Assembly: GCF_025685625.1 (NCBI RefSeq)
Contig: NZ_JAGSYI010000003.1
Location: 744,001 to 808,000 of the forward strand
Source of the DNA: Acidicapsa acidisoli
Lineage (GTDB): Bacteria; Acidobacteriota; Terriglobia; Terriglobales; Acidobacteriaceae
Length of the DNA stretch: 64,000 bases
Direction of reading: 5' to 3'
Shown: in pieces, positions 1-6,248 of the stretch
Numbering within the stretch: position 1 is the first letter of the stretch
Layout: each line of letters starts with the position of its first letter
The notes under the pieces: model-generated
Told to the model about the DNA's origin: nothing
The model's database searches: none
The model's input: the letters and a program-made list of their open reading frames with translations, nothing else
Program-made: the position numbers and the translations under genes

Positions 1-38
1 CCACCTGCGATCCCGCCCCGCCTTTGTAAAATCGCGTT

Positions 39-563
39 ATGAAGAAGATTTCCCTGTCTTTGTTACTCGCTGGCGCTTTTCTGACGCAGCAGCTTCGTGC
101 GCAGGCTCCGCCACCTGCTGCGTCTGTCACTTGCCTGCCCTCAGGGACGCTGGATGAGCTGATCAAAGCCATCGACGACGCCGTGAGCGGCCCCGGAGAC
201 AAGGACCGCGCCTGCCTGAAGGCGCTACTGCTGCCCGAAGCGCGGTTGAGCCCCCTGGCTAAAGCGCAAGATGGCAGCTACACGCCGCATATCCTCACCG
301 TGGACGGATGGATCGAGGCCGTCCGCAAGCGCGGCAGCGCAGCCTTCTATGAGCGACAGGTAAAGGTTTCCTCGGACATTTACGGCCATATCGCGCATCT
401 ATGGAGCACCTACGAAGTTCGGCCGACGCCAGACGGAAAAGCCCAAGTGCGGGGGATCAACAGCATTCAGGCAATCAACGACGGCAACCGATGGCGTGTG
501 ATCGAAATCCTATGGGAAGCTGAGACGCCGGCCGAAACTATCCCTGCGAGGTATTTGCCGTGA
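39..563 (+). CDS. Secreted NTF2-like hypothetical protein
   Basis: A 174-residue protein with a signal peptide of about 21 residues (Lys-Lys, then a Leu/Ala-rich core, cleavage near the Ala-Gln after residue 20). The mature part resembles the SnoaL/NTF2-like fold used for small secreted proteins of unknown role: an N-terminal helical region, a central segment with TVDGWIEAVRKRG, and a C-terminal beta-rich stretch ending in WRVIEILWEAE. No catalytic motif is visible. Its TGA stop overlaps the GTG start of the next gene by 4 bp, so the two are very likely co-transcribed and translationally coupled, although a periplasmic protein and an amino-acid dehydratase have no obvious shared function. The family assignment is tentative; the coding call is strong. 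Confidence 0.8.
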   Translation: MKKISLSLLLAGAFLTQQLRAQAPPPAASVTCLPSGTLDELIKAIDDAVSGPGDKDRACLKALLLPEARLSPLAKAQDGSYTPHILTVDGWIEAVRKRGSAAFYERQVKVSSDIYGHIAHLWSTYEVRPTPDGKAQVRGINSIQAINDGNRWRVIEILWEAETPAETIPARYLP

Positions 564-1573
564 GCACTGCCACTGAATCTCTGATTTCCCTGAAAACCAT
601 TCGCGAGGCCGCCGCGCGCATCTCCGGTATAGCCTCCTGGACGCCTCTTTTGCGGGCGCCGTTCCCCGCCTTGAGCGGGCAGACCCTCGGTACTGCTTCC
701 GAAAAACAGGTCTGGCTCAAGGCGGAGAGCCTGCAACCCATCGGCAGCTTCAAGCTGCGGGGCGCTGCGAACAAGATTCTGCAGCTGACTTCCGAAGAAA
801 TCGCGCGCGGGGTAATTACCTACTCAAGCGGGAATCACGCGCAGGGGGTGGCTTACGCGGCCCGCGAAGTCGGCGCAAAAGCCGTAATCGTCATGCCGTC
901 GAACGCTCCTGCTATCAAGCGAGCGGCGACCCTTGCTCTCGGCGCCGAGATCGTCGAGGTCGGCGTCGCTTCGAGCGAACGGCTGGCCAAGTCGGAAGAA
1001 CTGGTCGCAAAGTACGGGTATGTGGTCATTCCGCCCTATGACGATGAGGCGATTATTGCCGGACAGGCTACCTGCGGTCTTGAAATCGTGGAGGCGCTGC
1101 CGGATGTGGATCTGGTGCTCAGCCCGGTAAGTGGCGGAGGGTTGCTGAGCGGGGTTTCAGCGGCGGTGCGGCAGTTGCGTCCCGGCGCAGTCGTCATCGG
1201 CGTCGAGCCGGAGCTGGCTGGCGACACCGCCGAGAGCTTTGCCAAGGGTGAGATCGTGACCTGGGGCGCCGAGCTGACCAGCCGGACGATCGCCGATGGG
1301 CTGCGCACGCAGAGCGTCGGCGTACGAAACTTTGCTCACATTCAGACGTTCGTGGACCGCATCATTCTGGTCACCGAAGCCGAAATTCGAGCGGCGATGC
1401 GGGCCATTGTCGCGACCACGCGCCTGGTTCCCGAGCCGAGCGGAGCGGTCACCACGGCTGCGCTGCTCTTTCATGGGCATGAACTGCCCGAATATCGTCA
1501 GGCTGTGGCGATAGTGAGCGGCGGAAATGTCGCGCCGGAAATGCTGGCGGATGTGTTGTTGGAACGAGACTGA
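560..1573 (+). CDS. PLP-dependent threonine/serine dehydratase
   Basis: Fold-type II PLP enzyme of the threonine/serine ammonia-lyase family, expected to deaminate L-threonine to 2-oxobutanoate (or L-serine to pyruvate) in the cytoplasm. The Schiff-base lysine is Lys65 in SFKLRGA. The substrate loop SSGNHAQG lies at 89-96, the phosphate-binding SGGGL at 191-195, and a conserved VSGGNV near the C terminus. At 337 residues it ends right after the catalytic domain and lacks the ACT-like regulatory domain of biosynthetic IlvA, so it is more like the unregulated (catabolic) dehydratases or serine racemase-like members. The start is GTG, overlapping the upstream stop. A role in isoleucine synthesis cannot be excluded from sequence alone. 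Confidence 0.88.
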   Translation: MSTATESLISLKTIREAAARISGIASWTPLLRAPFPALSGQTLGTASEKQVWLKAESLQPIGSFKLRGAANKILQLTSEEIARGVITYSSGNHAQGVAYAAREVGAKAVIVMPSNAPAIKRAATLALGAEIVEVGVASSERLAKSEELVAKYGYVVIPPYDDEAIIAGQATCGLEIVEALPDVDLVLSPVSGGGLLSGVSAAVRQLRPGAVVIGVEPELAGDTAESFAKGEIVTWGAELTSRTIADGLRTQSVGVRNFAHIQTFVDRIILVTEAEIRAAMRAIVATTRLVPEPSGAVTTAALLFHGHELPEYRQAVAIVSGGNVAPEMLADVLLERD

Positions 1574-1604
1574 TTCCAGATGCTCCCACTCGCAGTCCGG
1601 CGTG

Positions 1605-1623
1605 TTAGCCATAAATATGCTAA
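1605..1623. promoter_or_regulatory. Inverted repeat before VapB-like gene
   Basis: TTAGC (1605-1609) and GCTAA (1619-1623) form a 5-bp inverted repeat with a 9-nt AT-rich spacer, 10 nt before the antitoxin ATG. No Shine-Dalgarno is visible and a TAATAT-like -10 lies close to the ATG, so a leaderless transcript with an autoregulatory operator is plausible. This is inferred from position and symmetry only. Confidence 0.35.
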
Positions 1624-1632
1624 TATGCCTCT

Positions 1633-1866
1633 ATGCGTACCACGATTGACCTCCCTGACGATCTTTACAAGAATGTCAGAACCGTTGCCATTGAGGATGA
1701 CACCACTCTCAGGCAGATGGTTTTGGACGGCCTCGCTCTCGTTTTGGAGAAGAGAGCGGAGCGCGCTCCAGCAAGGCGATTGAAACTACCGCTGATCCGG
1801 TCGGCAAGGCCAGGTACGTTGGATATCGACAGCGAAAAAATCTATGAGATCATCGATTTTCCCTGA
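1633..1866 (+). CDS. VapB-like ribbon-helix-helix antitoxin
   Basis: A 77-residue protein opening with MRTTIDLPDDLYKNVR, the typical N-terminal beta strand and first helix of a ribbon-helix-helix DNA-binding antitoxin. The C-terminal part (about 45-77, rich in Arg, Pro and Asp) would be the toxin-binding tail. The 3' end overlaps the downstream PIN-domain gene by 23 bp, the usual antitoxin-toxin order and coupling. In this family the antitoxin neutralises the PIN RNase and represses its own promoter; an inverted repeat lies just upstream. The exact antitoxin subfamily cannot be named by eye. Confidence 0.82.
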   Translation: MRTTIDLPDDLYKNVRTVAIEDDTTLRQMVLDGLALVLEKRAERAPARRLKLPLIRSARPGTLDIDSEKIYEIIDFP

Positions 1867-2275
1867 TGTGAACGTGTGGCTTGCCCTGAATTACAGCCGT
1901 CATATCCACAGTCGCGCCGCAGTCGAATGGTATTCCGCGCAAGACACCTCATCGGCGCTGATATTTTGCCGTAACACTCAGTTGGGCCTCTTTCGTCTGC
2001 TCAGCACGGTGGCGGTCATGGCGGACGAGGTACTGAGCCAACCGCAGTGCTGGCAGATCTTTGATCGTTGGATCGATTCAGGTCAGGCTACTTTCGCTCA
2101 AGAACCTTCGGGGATGGAGTCGGCCCTTCGAATAAACACCCGGCTGAATTCTCCTTCTCCAAAAGCCTGGGCCGACGCCTACCTCGCGGCCTTCGCCGAA
2201 TCCGCAAACTTGAAACTCGTTACATTTGACCGTGCCCTCGCCGGACAGGTGAAGGGCGCAATCCTGCTTAGCTGA
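1844..2275 (+). CDS. PIN-domain toxin, VapC family
   Basis: A 143-residue PIN-domain ribonuclease, the likely toxin of the pair with the preceding antitoxin. Asp8 in FPDVNVWLAL is the first metal ligand. WADAYLAAFA supplies Asp111 and LVTFDRAL supplies Asp129. The stretch FCRNTQLGLFRLLS near residue 41 matches a VapC subgroup that has this TQLG segment where others have an acidic residue. PIN toxins cleave tRNA or rRNA with Mg2+ or Mn2+. The start lies inside the antitoxin gene (23 bp overlap), implying translational coupling. All expected acidic residues except that subgroup variation are present, so the toxin looks intact. Confidence 0.87.
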   Translation: MRSSIFPDVNVWLALNYSRHIHSRAAVEWYSAQDTSSALIFCRNTQLGLFRLLSTVAVMADEVLSQPQCWQIFDRWIDSGQATFAQEPSGMESALRINTRLNSPSPKAWADAYLAAFAESANLKLVTFDRALAGQVKGAILLS

Positions 2276-2432
2276 CTGAAATATCACTTTGAGCGGCGGG
2301 AACATAGCGTCGGAGAAGCTTGCAGACGCCCATATCGGTAATTCAACGGCTTCTAGGAAGGTCGCGAACAGAATCGCCCGTATTGACTCGGTGCTGCCAT
2401 TCCCGTCGAAGCCCGGGAATGGCAGACTTTGT

Positions 2433-2651
2433 CTACTTTGCGCGGCGGGAACGCTGCACAACAACCGTTCCGCCGATTAGCGTAAGAGCGCCCAGCATCA
2501 GACTCGGATCGATCTCCGGAGCCGTATGCGGGTTGCCTTTTCCGTGCCCTTCACCGATTCCCTTCCCGTTGCCGGGATCGGCTGAGGCAAAACTCGAAAG
2601 ACAGAGGACCAAAGCAAACACAAAAGGAACATACCGGACTGATTTCGTCAT
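2433..2651 (-). CDS. Small PEID-CTERM exosortase-type protein
   Basis: A 72-residue exported protein with a PEP-CTERM-like layout. The signal peptide is about residues 1-24 (TKSVRYV, then a hydrophobic core ending SSFASA). It is followed by a short Gly/Lys/His-rich mature segment (25-43), the tetrapeptide PEID (45-48), a hydrophobic segment (about 51-66) and a basic end RSRRAK. Tails of this kind (PEP, VPEID, PEID variants) are recognised by exosortases, which cleave and anchor surface proteins. The start at 2651 is chosen over an upstream in-frame ATG because AAGGA sits just before it and it exposes a clean signal peptide. Only about 20 residues would remain after both cleavages. Divergent to the SH3-domain gene. 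Confidence 0.72.
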   Translation of the reverse strand: MTKSVRYVPFVFALVLCLSSFASADPGNGKGIGEGHGKGNPHTAPEIDPSLMLGALTLIGGTVVVQRSRRAK

Positions 2652-2826
2652 TTCTATCCTTACGTGCACGATTTTTTTAGGCCAAGACCCTGAATCGTGC
2701 CGTACTAGCCTATATGTATTAGGCTTCGCGACAAGGCATTCTTGCAACCCCTCGAAAGTTTGCTTTATCGAATTACGATAGTTTCCCCTGAAGGTTACGA
2801 CCACCTCGGACGGACGTCCTTCTTAT
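2652..2826. promoter_or_regulatory. Divergent promoter region with two inverted repeats
   Basis: Intergenic space between two divergent genes. GCACGAT (2666-2672) and ATCGTGC (2694-2700) form a 7-bp inverted repeat with a 21-nt spacer. AGCCTA (2707-2712) and TAGGCT (2720-2725) form a second with a 7-nt spacer. They sit where promoters of both genes should be and may be regulator sites. No sigma-54 type -24/-12 element was found here. Confidence 0.35.
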
Positions 2827-3843
2827 ATGATCTGTTCTGTGAAAACCTCTGCCATATATGTCGCCGCTGCCATATTGTTTTCCGCCTCGATACCCAGCCT
2901 TGGCGCGGACAAGCCGCAGGTGAAGCCGATGGCAGGCCCGCGCGCCACGATCCTGCGTGAGACGCCGCTCTATGTCGAGCCGGATACTTCCTCGCAGAAA
3001 GTGGATCGCGTTCAGGAAGGGCGCGAGCTGGTGATTGCCGAATCCAGCGGGCCATGGATACGCGTCTTCGCCAATACCGACGTCGAAGAGGTCAACGAAA
3101 AAGACGCTCCCATCTATGGGCACGATACCGTCACACCGCCCGTCTCCGGATGGATCCAGGCACGCGGCGTAGTGCGCGAGACAACTCCCGATGGCGACAA
3201 AGTACTGATGGGCGAAGCGGCCACGATGGAAATCCTCGCCGAGGACGCGCGCGGACCGCGCAACGCCGGGCAGGCGGCACGGCTTCTCTACCGGCGGCTG
3301 GTCGAGTTCTTCCCCAATTCGCAACTGGCGGCCGAGGCGGCGTGGCGTGCCGCCGACATCCGCTGGCAGTTTCAAAAGGCGGATGCGGCGCGGCTGCCAT
3401 CCTCCAAGGAGCGCGACGCGTATCTGCGCGAACAACTCGATGACAGCGAGTTGAAGAAAATCATCAAGCTCTATCCGCATTCCAAACAAGCCGATAACGC
3501 AGCCTTCGAGATGATCGACAATAAGCTGTGCGGCGATTGGCAGGGGCAGGCGAAGTGTCCTGAGAAAGAAGCCGATTATTACGAAAAGTACGCCTCCGAG
3601 TATCCCGATGGTCCGCGAACAGCGCAGGCGCTCTATCAGGCTACTTACCGGCAGGCAGTACTGGGCGATATGTATGCGGCAGACGGAAACGACAAGAAGA
3701 GCGACGCTGCGCGCAATCACGCCAAAGAACTGGCCGGCGAACTCGAAAAGAAGTTCCCCGCATCGGATTACACCGCGCGCGCGGCTGCTCTGGTCTTCAA
3801 ATGCGAACAGGGAATCGCGGTGTACGGCTCCGATCGCGAATGA
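2827..3843 (+). CDS. Exported SH3b-domain protein with TPR-like repeats
   Basis: A 338-residue protein with a signal peptide (about residues 1-27, ending SIPSLGA). It is followed by a bacterial SH3 (SH3b) module, roughly 38-115, seen in TILRETPLYVEPDTSSQKVDRVQEG and GPWIRVF. The rest is helical with repeats resembling the TPR-like units of BamD/YbgF proteins, for example LLYRRLVEFFPNSQLAAEAAWRA and KYASEYPDGPRTAQALYQA. SH3b modules often bind cell-wall material and such TPRs mediate protein contacts, so a periplasmic envelope role is likely but the partner is unknown. Transcribed away from the PEID protein and followed by the UppP gene on the same strand. Confidence 0.78.
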   Translation: MICSVKTSAIYVAAAILFSASIPSLGADKPQVKPMAGPRATILRETPLYVEPDTSSQKVDRVQEGRELVIAESSGPWIRVFANTDVEEVNEKDAPIYGHDTVTPPVSGWIQARGVVRETTPDGDKVLMGEAATMEILAEDARGPRNAGQAARLLYRRLVEFFPNSQLAAEAAWRAADIRWQFQKADAARLPSSKERDAYLREQLDDSELKKIIKLYPHSKQADNAAFEMIDNKLCGDWQGQAKCPEKEADYYEKYASEYPDGPRTAQALYQATYRQAVLGDMYAADGNDKKSDAARNHAKELAGELEKKFPASDYTARAAALVFKCEQGIAVYGSDRE

Positions 3844-3971
3844 TTTCCTTCGAGGCTGGATGCCGGATTCGCGTATCCTGAAGTCAGCAAAGCCTTTCCA
3901 TTCAAGCTTGCCCCTACGGACTCAGCCTCCATGGCGGTCAGTAAGAGCCCTTATCCGAGCACGGAGGAATA

Positions 3972-4853
3972 TTGAACAGTTATCTCATGTCAGTTCTGCT
4001 GGGCATCGTGGAGGGGTTGACGGAGTTTTTGCCGGTAAGCTCGACCGCGCATCTGCGCATCGCCGAAGCGCTGCTCCATATCGATCTCACCGACGCTTAC
4101 TGGAAGATGTACACGATCGTGATCCAACTGGGCGCAATTGTGGCCCTCTGTTTACTGTTTATGGGGCGGATTATCGAGTTCGTGCGCACCTTCCCCGCCG
4201 GGGAAAATGGCAATCGCACGATATGGAACCATCCGATTTCGCTCACTCTTATCGCCTTTGCGTGTACCTCAGTCCCCGCGCTGCTGCTGAAGAAGCTGAT
4301 CAGCAAGAACCTTGAGAGCCTGCAACTGATGGCCTTTGCACTGCTGATTGGCGGCGTGGTGATGTGGATCATCGATGCCTGGACAGTGCGGCATGAGGCC
4401 GGGACCGTCGATGTGGAAGAGATGAACCTGGTGCAGGCGATCTTCGTTGGTCTCTGCCAGACGCTTTCGGCTGTCTTTCCGGGTACATCCCGTTCGATGT
4501 CGACGATCGCATCCGGCCAGCTCGTCGGGCTAACCCGTTCCACAGCGCTGGAGTTCAGCTTTTTGCTCTCGATTCCGACGATGATTGCGGCCACCGGATG
4601 GGATCTCTACAAGGAAGTTCTCCACCCTTCGGCAGCGGAAGCTGCAGAGTTAGTCAAGCCGCTGGTAATGAACACCGAGCGCTGGATCGTGCTGGTAATC
4701 GGCCTGTTTGTATCATTCATCGTGGCGCTTGGCGTGGTGGAATGGTTTCTGCAATGGGTGCGCAGGCACGGGCTTGTTCTCTTTGCCGTTTATAGAATTG
4801 TGCTGGCAATGATCCTACTCACTTTAGGGAAGCGGTTTCTGAACATGCAGTGA
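3972..4853 (+). CDS. uppP: Undecaprenyl-diphosphatase UppP/BacA
   Basis: Integral membrane phosphatase of 293 residues that recycles undecaprenyl diphosphate to the monophosphate lipid carrier for peptidoglycan and surface polysaccharides. Family signatures are clear: EGLTEFLPVSSTAHL at 14-28, holding the catalytic Glu and His region, and PGTSRSM at 170-176, the phosphate-binding loop. About eight hydrophobic segments are present. The start is TTG at 3972, supported by ACGGAGG about 5 nt upstream; the next in-frame ATG would cut into the first helix. The short loop and length are typical. Overexpression in this family gives bacitracin resistance. Confidence 0.95.
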   Translation: MNSYLMSVLLGIVEGLTEFLPVSSTAHLRIAEALLHIDLTDAYWKMYTIVIQLGAIVALCLLFMGRIIEFVRTFPAGENGNRTIWNHPISLTLIAFACTSVPALLLKKLISKNLESLQLMAFALLIGGVVMWIIDAWTVRHEAGTVDVEEMNLVQAIFVGLCQTLSAVFPGTSRSMSTIASGQLVGLTRSTALEFSFLLSIPTMIAATGWDLYKEVLHPSAAEAAELVKPLVMNTERWIVLVIGLFVSFIVALGVVEWFLQWVRRHGLVLFAVYRIVLAMILLTLGKRFLNMQ

Positions 4854-5310
4854 TCAAGCGGGTTTTGCTAGTCGGCGCTCGTTCGCACTTGCCTGGCTCT
4901 CTTGCTCCGCAGGGCGATGCGGTACAGGCGCATTCGGATTCAATCTCATCGATCTTTCGACCTCGAATAAGCCCGAAAATCACTAACCCAACTTAGATTC
5001 AACAAGTAATAACAGAATATAAAATACTTATTCAGATTTACTTATAACAGAAATAGAATAAAACGATCATAATTCTGAACGTTTTGATCACTTATCCCGT
5101 AAGTGCATGATTTAATGCCTCTTATCGCCATCATGACGTTAGCCTCCATTTCTGCAACTTATTGATTTTATTGGATTTCCGTTCAATCGAAGCGGCGCTC
5201 GCGGCAGCGCTCGCCATGGTTCGTGCGCTTTTTCTGTTGCATCGAATAGAAGCCAGGCAACAGACGCTGACCGTAGTAAGAGATCTGTTGCGGGCAAATG
5301 AGGAGGAAAG
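4854..5310. other. Intergenic, AT-rich leader of next gene
   Basis: No convincing gene. Bases about 4975-5110 are distinctly AT-rich against the surrounding GC-rich sequence and contain imperfect direct repeats of the type ATAACAGAAT(A)...AAAA. The rest is GC-rich leader ending in AGGAGG before the next start. It probably holds the promoter of the secreted protein at 5311. Confidence 0.5.
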
Positions 5311-5754
5311 TTGTTGTTCAATAAGAAGTCTGTTAGTGCAGTCCTTTATCTCGGTCTCATTCTCGCCGGCGGTGCTGGTGTTGCGAAGGCTCAGGTTATC
5401 GATACCGTTCAAGCTACAATTCCGTTTCAGTTCCAGGCCGGCCTTGCCGTCTTCCCGGCGGGCACATATACCATCCGAAGCGTCGATACGCTTGTTCCTT
5501 CCGAAATGGAAATCAGAAGCATCGATGGCCGGAAATCCGCACTTTTCATTGTAGAATCCGACCAGGCCAAGCAGGCACCTGAAAATAGCGAACTTATATT
5601 CGAGAAGGTTGGCGACCGCTTCTCTCTCGAGAACATCTTCGACGGCGGCAGCGCATATGGAGATGAAGTCGTCGGATATAAGCACGAAAAGCATCTCACA
5701 ATGGAAGCAGCGGCCCAGCAGGTAACTGTTCCGGCAACTCACGCTGGCATGTAA
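5311..5754 (+). CDS. Secreted hypothetical protein
   Basis: About 147 residues with a signal peptide (Asn-Lys-Lys then a long Leu/Ala/Gly core, cleavage near AKA-QV at about residue 27). The mature part is beta-rich: TIPFQFQAGLAVFPAGTYTIRSVDT, then a segment with SIDGRKSALFIVES and GDRFSLENIF. I know of small secreted acidobacterial proteins with this layout but no assigned function. No cysteine pair or catalytic motif is evident. TTG at 5311 is only 4 nt after AGGAGG; the next in-frame TTG at 5314 has better spacing and may be the true start. A long AT-rich leader precedes it. Confidence 0.75.
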   Translation: MLFNKKSVSAVLYLGLILAGGAGVAKAQVIDTVQATIPFQFQAGLAVFPAGTYTIRSVDTLVPSEMEIRSIDGRKSALFIVESDQAKQAPENSELIFEKVGDRFSLENIFDGGSAYGDEVVGYKHEKHLTMEAAAQQVTVPATHAGM

Positions 5755-6248
5755 CACTCCTTCTGATTCCGGCAGAGATTAGTTGGCTTTCGATAAATTC
5801 AAACTCCAGGAAATTATCTTTATCCCGGAAGTTAGAGGTGGATGTCAGTGTGTCTCAGTATGCCGGAAAGCAACAGTTGGAGAAGAACTCCGGCTTGGTG
5901 ACGACCAGCCCAACGGTCAACACCGAAGCAGGAAAGTGTCCTTCCCCGCTCGGATTTTGCTCCTGAGCCCATGGCACGCTCCCGGTGATGGCCGCCCGGG
6001 AGATGCGGAGGAATTCGAAGCGGGGTGCGGGGCCTCAGATTGCCATTGGCTCGCATCGCGCGATCACTGGCAGGGCGACTCAGTGCTCCGGGGGTTCGCA
6101 GCAAGGTTCCCCTGAGTCATCTTTGCCTCGGTTTCGAGTGAGATCGGGTCCAGCAAAAGCGATAATAGGAACTGCTCTGGGGTTTTCGACCGTTTTCTGG
6201 CTCGCTGAATAGATAGAAGCGGGCAGCCGATACGGTTGCGTCCCTGCC
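5755..6248. other. Intergenic region, no supported gene
   Basis: About 490 nt before ftsK. Open frames here have no strong start signal or recognisable motif. A short GTG-started frame at 5838-5966 (42 residues, ending KCPSPLGFCS) reads somewhat protein-like but has only a weak GGAAG upstream, so it is not called as a gene. No hairpin or repeat stands out. The ftsK promoter is presumably at the right end. Confidence 0.45.

Noticed and set aside
2320-2781. A 153-residue plus-strand frame over the PEID gene
   Set aside because: The minus-strand gene has a ribosome site, signal peptide and PEID tail; the plus frame has none of these.
5970-5990. TGGCACG in the leader of ftsK as a sigma-54 site
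   Set aside because: The -12 TTGC element is missing at the right spacing.
5783-6115. A 110-residue frame upstream of ftsK
   Set aside because: TTG start without a ribosome site, unordered composition and no known domain.
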